Source of the DNA: Chelonoidis abingdonii
Taxonomy: Eukaryota > Chordata > Testudines > Testudinidae
Direction: 5' to 3'
Assembly: GCF_003597395.2 (NCBI RefSeq)
Contig: NC_133774.1
Span: 40,449,385-40,513,384, forward strand
DNA: 64,000 bases
Shown here: piece by piece, positions 28,733 to 41,350 of the stretch
Numbering within the stretch: position 1 is the stretch's first letter
Layout: every line of letters starts with the position of its first letter
Translations under genes and position numbers: made by a program
Notes under the pieces: generated by a model
What the model was told of the DNA's origin: nothing
Seen by the model: only the letters and a program-made list of their open reading frames with translations
Database searches by the model: none

Positions 28733-29929
28733 TTATAGTTAAAAAGTTTTTTTCCTAGTATCTAACCCTAATCTCCCTTGCTGCACATCAAGCCCATTAC
28801 TTGTCCTGCCTTCAGTGGACGTGGAGAACAACTGATCAGCACTTTTTATAACAGACCTTAACGTATTTGAAGTCTATTATCAGGTCTCCCCTCAGTCTTC
28901 TTTTCTCAAGACTAAATGTGGCAAGTTTTTTAACCTTTCCTCGTAGGTCACGTTTTCTAAACCTTTTATCATTTTTGTTTCTCTCCTCTAGGCTCTCTTC
29001 AGTTTGTCCACATGTTTCCTAAATTGTGGTGCCCAGAACTGGGCAAAGTACTCCAGCTAAGGTTTCATCAGTGCCAAACACAGCAGGACAGTTGCCTCCC
29101 ATATCTTACATACAATGCTCCTGTTAATATTTCCCAGACTGATTGGCCTTTTTGCAACTGCATTGCAGCATTGACTCATTCAATTAATTATGATCCACTG
29201 TAATCCCCAGACCCTTTTCAGCAGGACTACCACTGACCTACTTATTCCCCATTCTGTGGTTGTGCACTTGATTTTTTCTAAGCATAAATTACTACACTTA
29301 TCTTTATTGAATTTCATCTTGTTGATTTCAGATCAGTTCTCCAATTTGTCAAAGTCATTTTGAATTCTAATTCTGTCCTCCAAAGTAGTGGCAACCTTTT
29401 CCAGATTGATGTCATCTGCAGATTTTGTAAGCCTAGTCTCTGCTCCATTATCCAAGTAATTAATGAAAATATTGAATAATACTAGATCCAGGACTAACAT
29501 CTACAGAACCTCACTAGACCAATACTCCCAGTTTGGCAGCAAATCATTGATAAGTATTCTGAATATGATCTTTGAACCAGTTGTGCCCCCTCCCCTGCCC
29601 CTCTTATAGTAATTTCATCTAGACTGCATTTAATTTAGTTTGCGTATGAGGATGTCATATAGGACTGTATCAAAAGCCTTTCTAAAATTTAGATATCAGG
29701 TGTACTGCTTTCCCCCATCCACTAGAACAGTAATTCTGTCAAAGAAGGAAATTAGGTTGATTTGGTATGTCTTGTTTTAGACAAATCCATGCTGGCTATT
29801 CCTTATTACCCTATTATCTTAAGTGCTTACATATTGATTGTTGAATAACTGAGGAGTCGTAGGAGTGGTGTGAACATTCTGTGTTTGCATGAGAATCCGG
29901 TGATTAAAGTTGAACAGAATTTTTTGGAT

Positions 29930-30262
29930 GAAATTTTTTAACAGCACAATGTAGGTTTGAGTAGAAAACATTTTATGAATTCGTGTCTAATTGGTTGCAT
30001 TGTTTTTCGTTAGAAAATACCCTATACATTTTGAAAAATCTAAGCAGTCCCTGTGTTAATTTTTTTTTAACCAAAAGATTTCAGCTTCTCATTTGAATTT
30101 TAATTCAATTTTTAAAGAGGTTAAAAAAAAACCCCTCAGTGTAATGAAGCGTTTCATTTTGGTCAGCCCAAACTTTTTTGTTCAACCTGAAACACAATTT
30201 TTTTTGATTTCTCGGTTTGTTTAGTAAACCAAAAGATCTGTTGTTCTCACAGCTCTACTGGT
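29930..30262. repeat. AT-rich interspersed repeat, family uncertain
   Basis: Contains 'gtttcattttggtcagccca' and ends near 'ctcacagctctact'. It resembles the stretch at 23041-23345 in composition and short words. Unplaced; possibly an old non-autonomous DNA transposon. Confidence 0.3.
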
Positions 30263-31797
30263 GATGGCTATTGCGGGGGGCGGGGAGGGGAAGCTGAGGG
30301 CTGAATATTTAAATCTGGGTGCTAAATTCACTGCCTCAGAGTAATGAGAAGCTTTTCATGCATACAGTAAGCAAGTATGTCTCCTGAAAAACACTTTGAA
30401 TGAAAGATTACATGAGAATCCAGAGCAATACACTATTCCTCCTGAGGCTGCACTACATCCCAGTCTCTGACAAGCCAGAAGAGTCAGAATTATTGCTGGC
30501 TGGTACTGGAATCCTCTCTCCCCTCCTCATCCCATATGGTGGTGGAACTCCAGGGCTACTAGCTGGCCCTTGGATGTAGTAACAGGAGATCTACCAGTGT
30601 CTGGGGTAGACATGGTTCTGTACTCCCTGTACCACCTTCCCATAATTTGGACTCTATGAACAGTGGAACTACTCCATTTACATAGTACTGAGACCTTTTG
30701 GGAAAGAATGGCTTCTCAAGCTTTTCCTGGTGTCTGTTACACACTTCTGTGAATGAAAGGATAGGCTTTCAGATCATTGTTGCTTGTCATGATTTCTGAG
30801 AGCAATAAGCAAGTGGTCATAGCAGGAAATCTGTAGAGGTTAAATGAGTAGCAATATGCTTGTCTAGTACACAGTTACAAGGAGTGGGTAAGGAGCTCTT
30901 GCATTGTTGTATGCTGAGAAATCCTGACTGCAAAAATTTCAGTACATTCAAACAATTTAGGTACAACCAGTGTCAACAAATAAAGAAAAACTGCAGTGAT
31001 TTAAGATTATAATCACATCAGTGGTGTTTAGTGCGTCTTTCTTCATAATTAGGTGTAACAAAAAAGAGTTAATAATGCAATATGAAGATGACCTTTTGCA
31101 TGTTTAACATAGATTAATTCACACTGTATGTAGATACCATTTAAATGCATGGAAAAGCAGGAGACTAAAAGTTGTTGCAAAGTATATTCTATTTTAATTT
31201 TTTGCTTAATTTAACTGCAAGTCTTCAGTATGCTGAGGCTTCTGATTTTTATCATGAGTCTTTTGATATTTGGCATATGTCAATTGGAAACTGATCTTTT
31301 GGGGGCTCAATGTAAAATGTGTTCCAATGTCCTTTTGATGGTGCTTGAGAAGTATATTAAAAGATGTTTAAACAAAATGTGAACAGTAACTGCTGACTGG
31401 CATTCTGATATTGGGGAGGCCCCATTCTCAGTGTGAAAAATGTACTTTACTTTTCTGTAAGATGGTTACTGCCTAAAGTAGCCTCACTTAAACTGCAGAT
31501 TTTAATTATAAACTTTGGGGAAAGTATTTTAAATTCATCTATAAATTTAGAAGAGTTCTGTAACCCATGGACTGTCTGAATCCTACAATAAGCCCAACAG
31601 GATGCCTCTTCTTTTATGTTTTTATTTAGCACTGACAATGCAAGAGCTTAAATCTGATCATTTGTAAGGCCCTCACCCTATCATGACTATTTGAATATTT
31701 TCTCTTTGTGTTAGACACTTTTCTTTCTGGGCACATTAACAATTTATAATTTAAACACTTTTTGCACCTTAAAAAAAAAATAGTGGTGTTTGTTTGA

Positions 31798-32076
<279 letters not shown>

Positions 32077-32089
32077 TGAAGGTAGGGAG

Positions 32090-32240
32090 TCAGACCTGTG
32101 TTCTGTTACACTTTAATCTCCGTGCCTCAATTTCTTCATCTGTAAAAGCAATTAATATGTGCAATAATTACTGCCTACCTCAGAGGTGTTGGGTAAAATC
32201 AGTTATTTGTAAATTGCATTGAAATCCCCACTCTTGCTGC
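32090..32240 (+). repeat. MIR-like SINE fragment
   Basis: 'tccgtgcctcaatttcttca' with 'tctgtaaaagcaatta' and 'ctgcctacctcagaggtgtt', then a 3' part 'gtaaattgcattgaaatccc'. This is the conserved core and 3' region of a MIR/CORE-SINE. Confidence 0.7.
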
Positions 32241-32284
32241 GGTGTTGCAGACACAAAATCATCTTTAAAAAAATGACCACTGTG

Positions 32285-33403
32285 GGTACGTCTACACTGC
32301 ACGATTATTTCGAATTAGCTTAAACTGATATTACAAAACAGATCTAATAAAATCGGTTTAGCGCGTCCACAGTGGGATCCCGAAATCGATTGTTTGCGTC
32401 CATCGGTCCAAGCTACCATCGTTTCAGGAGCGGTGCACGTGGGTAGCTAGTTCCTCACTTATCCCGATAGTTCCCACTTATTCCCCATCGTGTTGGAGAG
32501 GCACAGTGCTGATGGGGCAGAAAACATTTCCCCGGGGGTGCTGCGGTACAGCCTCACCCCTCCCTTTGTGAAGGCAGCAGACAACCCTTGGGCCGCCTTT
32601 TTTCGGCGGAGTGCATTGAGCAACACCATAGCACAGCAAATCCTTTGCCTTTTTTTCACGTGGTGGGGGCGGGGAAAACTGAGAGGCTGTTTCCTGAACC
32701 ACGCCAGACACGTGTTTGAACATACAGACATTGGAGCTCAGCCCAAGAATGGAAATAATTTTCAGAGACTGCTGTGGACTGTGGATAGCTGGAGTCCTCA
32801 GTACCCCCTCCCTCCCTTCCATGAGCGTCCATTTGAGTCTCTGGCTTCCCTTATGCTTGTCACGCAGCGCTGTGTATCCTGGAGTTTTATTCAAAACGCT
32901 TTGGCATTTCGTGTTCTTGTAACAGAAAGCAGGATACAAAAACAGATTTGTCTCCCATACAGCGATTCAGCCTAGTTTTCCCATACGGTCTATGCTGGAC
33001 GCTCTTTTTTTGATTAGACTGCATCGCCAGCCGTGCTGATCAGAGCTCACACGCTGGACAACGCAGAAATGTAATTAATCAAGTTTCGCGGGCCTTTATC
33101 CTGTTGTACATCTGACCCGCGCAATCCGAAGGTCAAGATTGCTGTCTCAGAGCGGTCAGTGGCTGCATCTCTGGGAATCCGCCCGGAGGCCAATAACGTC
33201 GATATTTCCGTCCACACGAACCCTAATCCGAAGTTATCGCTATCGGAAATTTAGCGCTACTCCTTCGGTTGGAGGAGTTGCCGAAATCGATTTAAGGAGC
33301 CGTTTAACTCGATATTAATGACGACGTCGTGTGAACGGATACAGCGTTAAATCGGTATATCGGCCATTAAACCGATTTAAAGTCACAGTGTAGACCTGGC
33401 CTG
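32285..33403. mobile_element. Long MITE, 'gtctacactgc' family
   Basis: A 1.1 kb element with inverted termini 'gggtacgtctacactgcac' at the left and 'cacagtgtagacctggcc' at the right. Subterminal 'aaatcggtttag' at the left mirrors 'ctaaaccgattt'-like text at the right. It is much richer in CpG than its surroundings. No transposase is visible; open frames at 32478-32975 overlap on both strands and look non-coding. No clear target-site duplication. Confidence 0.7.
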
Positions 33404-33974
33404 TGACTACTGCAATCATGCTGTCCCTCTTGTTGATCTGGATGCTATGTGAAAGGTAGTTGCGGGGGTCATGACTCCAACAGCTCAAAGTTACTTTACC
33501 ATTGAAGATGGCAGGTCTCAGGACCTTCTTCTGTCTAGTCTGTTCTGCAGGACAGTTTATTCCCCAAACCCTTTATTTTACAAATTCACTTTATGGAGTT
33601 GATTTTAAAATACATTTTTTAAAATAACGGTCTCTGCTGCTGTGTAGTTCAGACCAGTTTTCTTTTTTGTTTGCTTCATTACCAAGCAATCTTGTACAGA
33701 TCCAGATAGAAGATAGGAATGAGATTGGAATTAAATTGGATGTCAGGCCGCTAAAAATATCTGAAGGACTGGTATCCAAGTTGCTCTCTGTATTTGGGAG
33801 AAAGGGCATGCCTAAGGAAGTACTCAGTTTGCATTGGCTTTACCTCTCAGGACAGCTGAGAGTATGAATGGCTAAATTCATATTTTCCATTCTGAGTACA
33901 GTGAAGGCACTGGCCCCATCTGGATTACCATGTATCCAATACTACCTAGAAGTGCAAGGAACTAGCTACTAGAA

Positions 33975-34330
33975 GTGAAACCTGTGAAGAAATTTAAGTA
34001 CTGGTTCTTACACGTAGAATCTGTAAGGATACAATTCTCAGGTCATAGAGGTACAACTATAAAGGTTATGCTCCTGGTCTCTGGATCCAAAATAGTGAGA
34101 ATTGGCTGCATCAAGTTGAAGGCCACAAAATCTAAAGGAGTAATAATGAGTCATTCCAACAACATGCACAACTGGTCAAATATTTAGAGAGATTTGACAC
34201 AATAAATAATTGCTTGCTGAACCTAGTTCCAGAGCACGCAACAAGAGAGGATACTCTTGATTTAGTCCCAAGCAATACATATGAGTTGGTTCCAGAAGTA
34301 AAACAAAGCTGGAAGGCAAGCAAGAAAGTG
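33975..34330 (+). repeat. Possible CR1/LINE relic
   Basis: Loosely resembles CR1 reverse-transcriptase upstream sequence, for example 'gcaacaagagaggatactct' followed by 'tgatttagtcccaagcaa'. All frames are broken. Weak call. Confidence 0.35.
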
Positions 34331-34514
34331 TATTGCTGACAAGCTGCAATAATTTTACTTTAGCCGAAAGGATGTTCTTCAAAATGTAGAAGTAGAAAGG
34401 AAAATGAACTAGGACAGGTAAGTCTAGGTTGGGGATTGGAAGGTCTCAGAAATTGCTGAACAAATTGCCAGACACAGACAGATTCATTCTTAATTGTCAC
34501 TAAATTTCATTCTT

Positions 34515-34625
34515 CATTTGTAAGCCCTTCAGGGTAGGGACTGTCTCTTCTTGTTTGTACAATGCCTAGTACACTAGGGCCATGACTCTAATTGGGGGTC
34601 TCTGGATGTTACTACAACACAAACA
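34515..34625 (+). repeat. SINE tail (MIR/CORE-SINE type)
   Basis: 'tgtaagcccttcagggtagg' with 'tttgtacaatgcctagtaca' and 'gatgttactacaacacaaac', the same tail type as at 48565-48690. Confidence 0.65.
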
Positions 34626-35279
34626 CTTTAATAGTAATCAGAAGTTTGAAGTCTGCAAAAGAACCACTAGGAATGTAATCGATCATAAGTTTTTTGTCTA
34701 GGTAAAGTACTCTGGTACTTCAGTACTTTAAAAAACAAACAAAAAAAACCCAACAGATTCTGGGGGGCAATATGATGGGATCCCAGTGTGCCTGTCCTTT
34801 TTTTGCTTCCCAAAGACCGCTCTGTGGCCTTCCTTTTAGTAGATACCACCATGCAGCTTTTTTACAGTGTTTCACTCCACCACCTTTTAAACATACTAGT
34901 GCAGTTACAGTATTTACATTCCCCCACTCTACTATCCCTCCTCCAGTGGGTGGAGGAAGGTGTCTCCTCCCAGAGAACTCCCTTTCATCAGGCCCTGTGA
35001 GACATTTTTAATTTTCTTTCCCCCATCTCCTGCTTCTCTCCTCTTGAACTTTCTTCCTGTGCTCTTTATCCGTGGGCTAATTAAGTCATTTATTGTCCAG
35101 CCCCAGTCTAGTCTGGTAATCAAGAACTTCCCTCCTTAATCAGGGCCTTTCTGAGGCCTGATTGGTTAAACAATGACCAGAGTGCTGAGTCAGTCGCTGA
35201 TTCTCAGGCAGTAATGGTCTTTAATTTCCAGAGAACCTTACCAGGCTGTACCACGTTAACCAGTTAGTGCAGTTAAAGA

Positions 35280-37050
35280 CAGACCTATAAAATTAGATGA
35301 GCTCAGTTAAGAAGGGACAAGCCAGCAGAACTTTGCAAAAGAAAATCACTTCTTGTATTTGATTTCCTTGCAGCTGTCAGATAAATAGAAAAAAAGAACC
35401 CGTTCATATTAATGTATTTGGACTATCAAAAAGAGTTTGACAGAGTCCCTCACAAGACGTTATTGAAGCTAAGCGGGCAAAAGATGAAATATGAAACTTC
35501 TGCCATAGATTAGAAACTGGCCAAGAGAAAAAACTGAATAGGATTAATTGGTCAGTTTTTAACATTAAATGAAGATAATAGTAGGATGCCCAAGAACTCA
35601 TACTAGGATTGGTGCTTACGATATTTAACAATGATCTGGAGAAAGGGGCGAACTGTGAATTGGCAAGAATTGCAGATTACACAAATTTAGGTTAGAGAAG
35701 CCAGGAATGACAGGAGCTGTAGATAAACTTGATGGCTGCTTAACCCTGACAAATGGAATCAGTGTATTAGAGTAACCATCTGAATTATTTATACCCAGTT
35801 CTGAGTTCTAAACAAAGGCCTGGTCTACATTAGAGTTAGGTTGACGTAAGCTGCCTTAATCATTATAATTGTCACTGTACACACCACAGCCTTGCTCCCA
35901 CTGATGTAAGTGCTTTGCTACACTAACATCATAACTCCACCTCCACAAGAGGTGTAGGCTTATGTGGGTGTAGTTACGGTAACAGTGTCTGTGTAGACAC
36001 TGCATTACTTACATTGGCGGTTGGCTGTCATTCTTGTCAATTTCACAGCTCCATGACAAGAAAGCCTGGTGCCGGTGATTGGCTCCAGCTAGAGTCTGGC
36101 TGCCCCTCGTCCGGACTCCCCCCTCTCAGCTGGGCTGCTGCCCATGCTCCCCATTGGGAACCCTGCTGCCCCCAGACTCTCTGCTTCCATCCTGGCTGCT
36201 GCCTGGGCTTCCCACTTCCAGCTCCCCACTCCGGAAGGCGAGAAGCCCAGGCAGTTGTCCCCTGCTCCTGGTGGGGAGCTGCACAGAGCTAAGAGCCCTG
36301 GCTTTTGGTCCCCACACTGCCCCTCTTCAGTCAGTTGAAGCGCTCCTAGTGAGGCCGGGCACCTCTGACAGAAGGAGGGTAGCGTGAAAGTCAGCCACCA
36401 TAGTAATTACTGTTCATAGAGTAGACCTGCCCCAAGTATTTGCTGGAGGGGGGAATATGGATGTCATTGTGCACCAATCAGTGAAATCTAACAATGTGCA
36501 ATAGTAGCTAGAAAACGAAACAAGCTGCTAGGCTATAGTAAGAAAGGGATAGAGTTTAATACTGAAAATATTATGTCGTTATTGTGTGAATCAGTAGTGA
36601 GTCCTTAGTTTGCATACTGTGTTCAGTTCTGGTCACAGCATTTAAAAATACATGTGAGCACTGCTGTATGCGCACGTGTGTACGTGCGTGCATTTGAGAA
36701 TGCACTCCTGAGTGCTTGACTGTACAACTCTTAAATATTTATGGATGTAGTAGCTACATAGTTTGGAGATGGGATGGGGTGTGGGGGAAGTGACCTGTCA
36801 GAGGTATATAAAATAGGAAATGGTTTACTCCCTAGTAAACAGAGAGCTCCTACTTTTTATTTTATTTTATTCTTAAATAGAGCAAAAGGCACACAAGGAA
36901 ATTCAAAAGCATCAATTTAAAATAGGTAAAACGGGATACTTTGTTTTTATACAATGCACAATTAATCTTATGGAGCTCATGGCCACAAGATATATCAAAA
37001 TTAAGCACTTTGCAAAATTCCAGAAAACCCTAGACATTTGTGTAAATTTT
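35280..37050 (+). repeat. Old CR1 LINE, sense, interrupted by a MITE
   Basis: Highly decayed sense CR1. 'gactatcaaaaagagtttga' and 'cagagtccctcacaagacg' correspond to the reverse-transcriptase 'FDxVPH' region. 'ggtgcttacgatatttaaca' with 'atgatctggag' and 'gattacacaaatttagg' are the thumb region. After the MITE at 35818-36430, 'cagttctggtcacagca' continues the same coding order. It ends around 37050. Old by divergence. Confidence 0.7.
35818..36430. mobile_element. MITE nested in CR1, 'ggtctacatt' family
   Basis: Starts 'ggcctggtctacattagagt' and ends 'tagagtagacctgcccc', imperfect inverted repeats. Internal 'gttaggttgacgtaagctgc' and 'gtgtctgtgtagacactgc' are typical of an abundant turtle MITE family. 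A GC-rich insert or internal segment spans 36060-36370. It splits the CR1 at 35280-37050. The target duplication could not be fixed. Confidence 0.7.
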
Positions 37051-37094
37051 TTACATAGGTAAATTTCATGAGATTAATAAAATAAGGGATATAA

Positions 37095-38700
37095 GCCCTC
37101 AAGTTTCTGAACATTAGGAATAGCCATACTAGGTCAGATCAATGGTCCATCTGGATTAATATTTTTTTTTTCTGATAATGGACAGTGCTGATGCTTCTGA
37201 GGGAAAGAACAGAACAGGGCAGGTATCAAGTGATCCATCCACTGTTGTCCAGTCTCAGCTTCTGATAGTTGGGGTTTAGGGACACCTGGAGCATGAGGTT
37301 AACAGCCATTGATGAACCTATCCTCCATCTAATTTTTTTTCTAACCCAATTATATTTTTGGCCTTCCGCATTTCCTGGCAACGAGTTCCACAGGTTGATT
37401 GTGCATTGTGTGAAGAAGTACTTTCCTCTGTTTTAAACCTGCTGCCTATTAATTTCATTGGGTGTTCCTTAGTTCTTGTGTTATGTGAATGGGTAAATAG
37501 TGCTTCCCTATTCACTTTCTCCACACCGTTTGTGATTTTATACACCTGTCATATCCCCTCTTAGTCATCTCTTTTAAGATGAGCAGTTTGTCTTTTTAAT
37601 CTCTCCTCAGATGGAAGCTGTTCCATACCCCTGATCGTTCTTGTTGCCCTTTTCTGTACCTTTCCAATTCCTTTTTTTGAGATGAGGTGACCAGAACTGC
37701 ACACAGTATTCAAGGTGTGGGCATGCTATGGATTTATATAGTGGCATTATAATATTTACTGTCTTATTGTCTGTCCTTTTCCTAAGAGTTCCTAACATAG
37801 TTAGCTTTTTTTGACTGATGCTGCACATTAAGCAGATATTTTCAGAGATCTATCCATAATGACTCCAAGATCTATCTTGAATGGTAACAGCTAATTTAGA
37901 GCCCGTCATTATGTATATATAGTTGGGGTTATGTTTTCTAATGTGCATTACTTATCAACATTGAATTTCATCAGCCATTTTGTTGTCCAGTCATCCAGTT
38001 CTGTCAGAACCCTTTGTAACTCTTTTTGCAGTCAGCTTTGGTCTTACCTGTCTTAAGTAATTTTTTATCATCTGCAAATTTTGCCACCCCACTGTTCACC
38101 CTCTTTTCCAGATCATTTATAAATATGTTGAACATCACAGGTCCAGTACAGATTCTGGGGGACACTGCTATTTACCTTTCTCCACTTCAAAAACTGACCA
38201 TTTACTCCTACCCTTTGTTTCCTATCTTTTAATCAGTTGTTGATTAATGAGTGGACCTTCCTTGTTATTCTATGACTGCTTATTTCGCTTAAGAGCCTTT
38301 AGTGTGGAACCTTGTCAAAAGCTTTCAGAAAAGTCCAAATATACTATATCAACTGGATCCCTGTTGTCCATGTTCTTGTTGATGCTCTCAAAGATTTCTA
38401 ATAGATCGGTGAGGCATGAGGCATTTACAAAAGCCATGTTGACTCTTCCTCAACATATCATGTTTATCTGTCTGATAATTTTCTTTAGTATGGTTTCAAC
38501 CAATTTTCCTGGTACCGAAGCTAAGCTTACTGGCCTGTTAGTTGCCAGAATCATCTTTGTAGCCTTTTTAAAAAATAAGTGTTAAATTAAAACTGGTACA
38601 AAGTCTGATTTAAGCGATAGGTTACATACCATAGTTAGTAGTTTTGCAGTTTCCTTCAGAACTCTTGGGTAAATACCATCCGGTTTTGCTGACTTATTAC
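37095..38700 (-). repeat. CR1 LINE, antisense, about 1.6 kb
   Basis: A long antisense CR1 of another subfamily: 'gccatactaggtcagatcaa' at the 3'-end side, then 'ggcaacgagttccacaggtt', 'tgtgtgaagaagtactttcc' and 'cctgctgcctattaatttca', followed by 'gttcttgttgcccttttctg' and 'tcatctgcaaattttgccac'. It ends near 'accatccggttttgctgac' at about 38690. Unlike the CR1 copies at 20445 and 26638, it carries the 'gtccatctgg' type 3' region. Confidence 0.88.
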
Positions 38701-38839
38701 TGTTTGTTTATCTGGGAATAAATCAACCACTAATGGCCTAGGATTTAAGATGCCCCAAGAGAAAGTTTTTAGGAGACTAGACCAGTTGGGTTGCAAGTCT
38801 GCTTCTGTTGCTGCTCTGTCACTTTGTACAGTGAGCTAT

Positions 38840-39370
38840 CAAGCAGTGATTGCCAGGAATCGCTTTTACGCTTGAGGTTAAGTTGTTCTCTTCATGGACT
38901 CCCAGCCTGATGAGAAAAGCAAAGCGCTAAAGCTCATCATGGAGGACCAGAATATATCTCAACACAAGCGGAGTAGGATGTATTCAACACTTCAGCAAGA
39001 TCGGTGTCAACAACTGTAAACACATTATCTTTCTGAGTAAGGACCTTGGACTTTCCCCAGAAGCCCAAGTCATGGCTGAAAGCTTGATTTTTGAAGATAT
39101 TGACCTTTTCAGATGGAAAAACAGATACAATACTGGAGAGATTTAGGAAGACCAAATTGACAAATCCTTGGTGATCCAACCACTCTTCAGCATGAGATAT
39201 CCTTTAAGTCTGAGAGGTAATTCCTTCCTGCTCAACTACCACCTCAGCATGAACAATACTAAAAAGGTCCCCTCATTCAGTTCCATGTGGATTAGCATTG
39301 CAGGAGCTGTCAGCATGGCAGAGCCTGTTCTCATTAACTCATCTGGCTCCACCTGCAGAGGCTGATGGAA
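38840..39370 (+). mobile_element. DIRS-like retroelement fragment (ORF1/gag-like)
   Basis: Read in one frame with stops removed from consideration, the peptide contains 'DLGLSPEAQVMAESLIFE' followed by 'DIDLFRWKN'. This recalls the SGLxxEAQxxxxxLPFDGxxLF block of the first ORF of turtle DIRS/YR retroelements. Earlier text such as 'tgtattcaacacttcagcaa' fits the same segment. Broken by frameshifts; boundaries unclear. The resemblance is from memory. Confidence 0.45.
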
Positions 39371-40369
39371 GAGTTCTGCCCTCCGCTCTTAGTTATCCTC
39401 TTCTCTCTTTGATGTCTGGCTTTGTTAGTAGTACAGTAGAATCTCAGAGTTATGAATTGACCAGTCAACCACACCCCTCATTTGGAACAGGAAGTATACA
39501 ATCGGGCAGGAGTAGAGACCAAAAAAAAAAAAGCAAATATAGGACAGTATTGTGTTAAATGTAAAGTACTTAAAAAAGGGAAAGCAGCATTTTGTTCTTC
39601 ATAGTAAAGTTTGAAAGCTGTATTAAGTCAACATTCATTTGTAAACTTTCAAAAGAGCAACCATAGCGTTTTGTACAGAGTTATGAACGATCCCCATTCC
39701 CGAGGTGTTTGTGACTCTGAGGTTGTACTGTGGTAGTATTGTTACAGTGTGGACTAGAGAGGTGTGTTGAGGGTAATAGAGGCTATGTGATCCAGTCACA
39801 CCCAGTTCTGTCTCTGACTGACTGCATTCCTCATCGCTTTTCAGGAATTCCTTTAATGAGAACATTCCAAGACATGGTATTTTTTTCTCTCTGATCAACC
39901 TAGAAGCTAAGGAAGCACTTCAGTGATATGAGGGAAAATATTTCCAACTCTTGATACAAACCCACAGAGAGAAGATTATTTTATATTAACTTGAGAAAAA
40001 CAAATATACTTAGCTGAAGATTTAAGTTTTATGTGATGATGCCATGGCTATGACTCCTTCTGTAAAGCAGAAGGACTAGTTGACTAGCAGATAGCCTATG
40101 GCCTATTCCATTAGATTTCAGATTACATTCATGACAGGGATGAAAATATTTCTTCACCTTGAAATCTTTAAAGCTGCACCATAGAATTCAAGTTGCACCT
40201 TCATGCAATGCTGTTCTCAGTTTAGGAGAGCAGCGTTATTCAGGAGAGCTGTGCTTCATTATTCACGAAAGCTGGTATTTTCAATGGAGTCTTAAGTACT
40301 TAGTCACACCATCTAGAGACAGGGCTACTGGTCAGTCCCCCATGCACAAAGGTCTTCACAGTCTATTCT

Positions 40370-40680
40370 AGATAGAAAGGGTTACTTGCCTGTAACTGGA
40401 GTTCTTGGTATCCTGCCTTTGCATATTCACAATCACCCACTCTCCTCCATTTTCTGGCGTTTGCCTTTAGTATACTGAACGGACAGAAAGGAATGGAGGG
40501 GAGTTGGAGCTGATGTCCTTTCTATATACTTGGGTCTGCACAGGGACTGTATGTGCTACCCTCAACAGCCACTGCTCTTTAGATGGTTTCTCAGTTTGCA
40601 GCAACAAGCTACATAGTGTGAGATTGTGGATCTGCAGAGGCAATCTACTTGGAGAACTCAAACTGCAGTGAGTTAACCTT
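40370..40680 (-). repeat. Terminal-repeat-like segment of a retroelement
   Basis: 'gggttacttgcctgtaactg' followed by 'gagttcttggtatcc' is a recurring terminal motif of retroelements in turtle genomes (usually 'gttcttcgagatgtg'). It probably lies antisense. The sequence from 39371 to 40369 has no identity I can assign and may be part of the same remnant. Confidence 0.35.
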
Positions 40681-41267
40681 CTTTTAGCACACTTCCTTTA
40701 TCAAAGGGCATTATGAACTTTGTCTGAACTTCATTGAGTTTTCTGTGCATAGTGAGGGCAGAATTTGGGCCCAAACTAAGAATGGATTTTTTTGTGTGGA
40801 TTTTAGGAGGAGTCTGTTTTAGGTCATGTTTAATCAGAAGGCAGCTTCAGCTGAAATCTTGTTAAATAATTCATTGCTTCTTAAAAATGAGATTTGAAAA
40901 AGTAAAGAATAATATATATGCTTGACTGGATCTAACTGAGGCCTTCAGATCTGCTGCAGTTTTGACTGTTACTCTGTTTTATAATCCATCAAAAATAACG
41001 TGTGAGCAGACAGTTCACCTTTTTACACTGGGCTTGCAGAAGGGTCTGGAAGCTAGGTGGTGGTGGTGAAGGATAAAGTGATCACTACAAGATTTCACAA
41101 ATGCTGTGTGTTTCATGCTCTTTGTCTGGCTTCTGTCATTCATAACCTATTATTCAGTTCTACATTTTCTGCATGTAACAGTTGGAAGTACTCCTGTATA
41201 CCCAAATCATTTTCCCTTCTCTTTCCTCCCTCTTACCTGACAAAATTTACTAACTGAAGAGTGAGAA

Positions 41268-41350
41268 AGTGTGTGTGTGTGTGTGTGTATGTGTATATAT
41301 GTGTGTGTATGTATGTGTATATATATATATAAAATATATATGCGATATAT
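41268..41350. repeat. (TG)n/(TA)n microsatellite
   Basis: Alternating TG and TA runs with a few interruptions, at 41268-41350. Likely polymorphic. Confidence 0.9.

Larger units (their letters stand above)
26638..29855 (-). repeat. CR1 LINE, antisense, split by two DNA transposons
   Basis: The CR1 3' end is at about 26638, with 'catagaaatgtagggctgga' as its reverse-complement tail. CR1 runs 26638-26692, is interrupted by a hAT element (26693-28336), resumes 28345-28439, is interrupted by a Harbinger-like MITE (28440-28732), then resumes to about 29855. The resumed part contains 'cttgctgcacatcaagccca', 'ctgcagattttgtaagccta' and 'acaaatccatgctggctatt', all reverse-transcriptase C-terminal region. 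Roughly 1.27 kb of CR1 remains after removing the insertions. Confidence 0.92.

Noticed and set aside
32478..32975. Overlapping frames of about 150-160 codons on both strands
   Set aside because: They fall inside the 1.1 kb MITE with terminal inverted repeats and have no protein resemblance.
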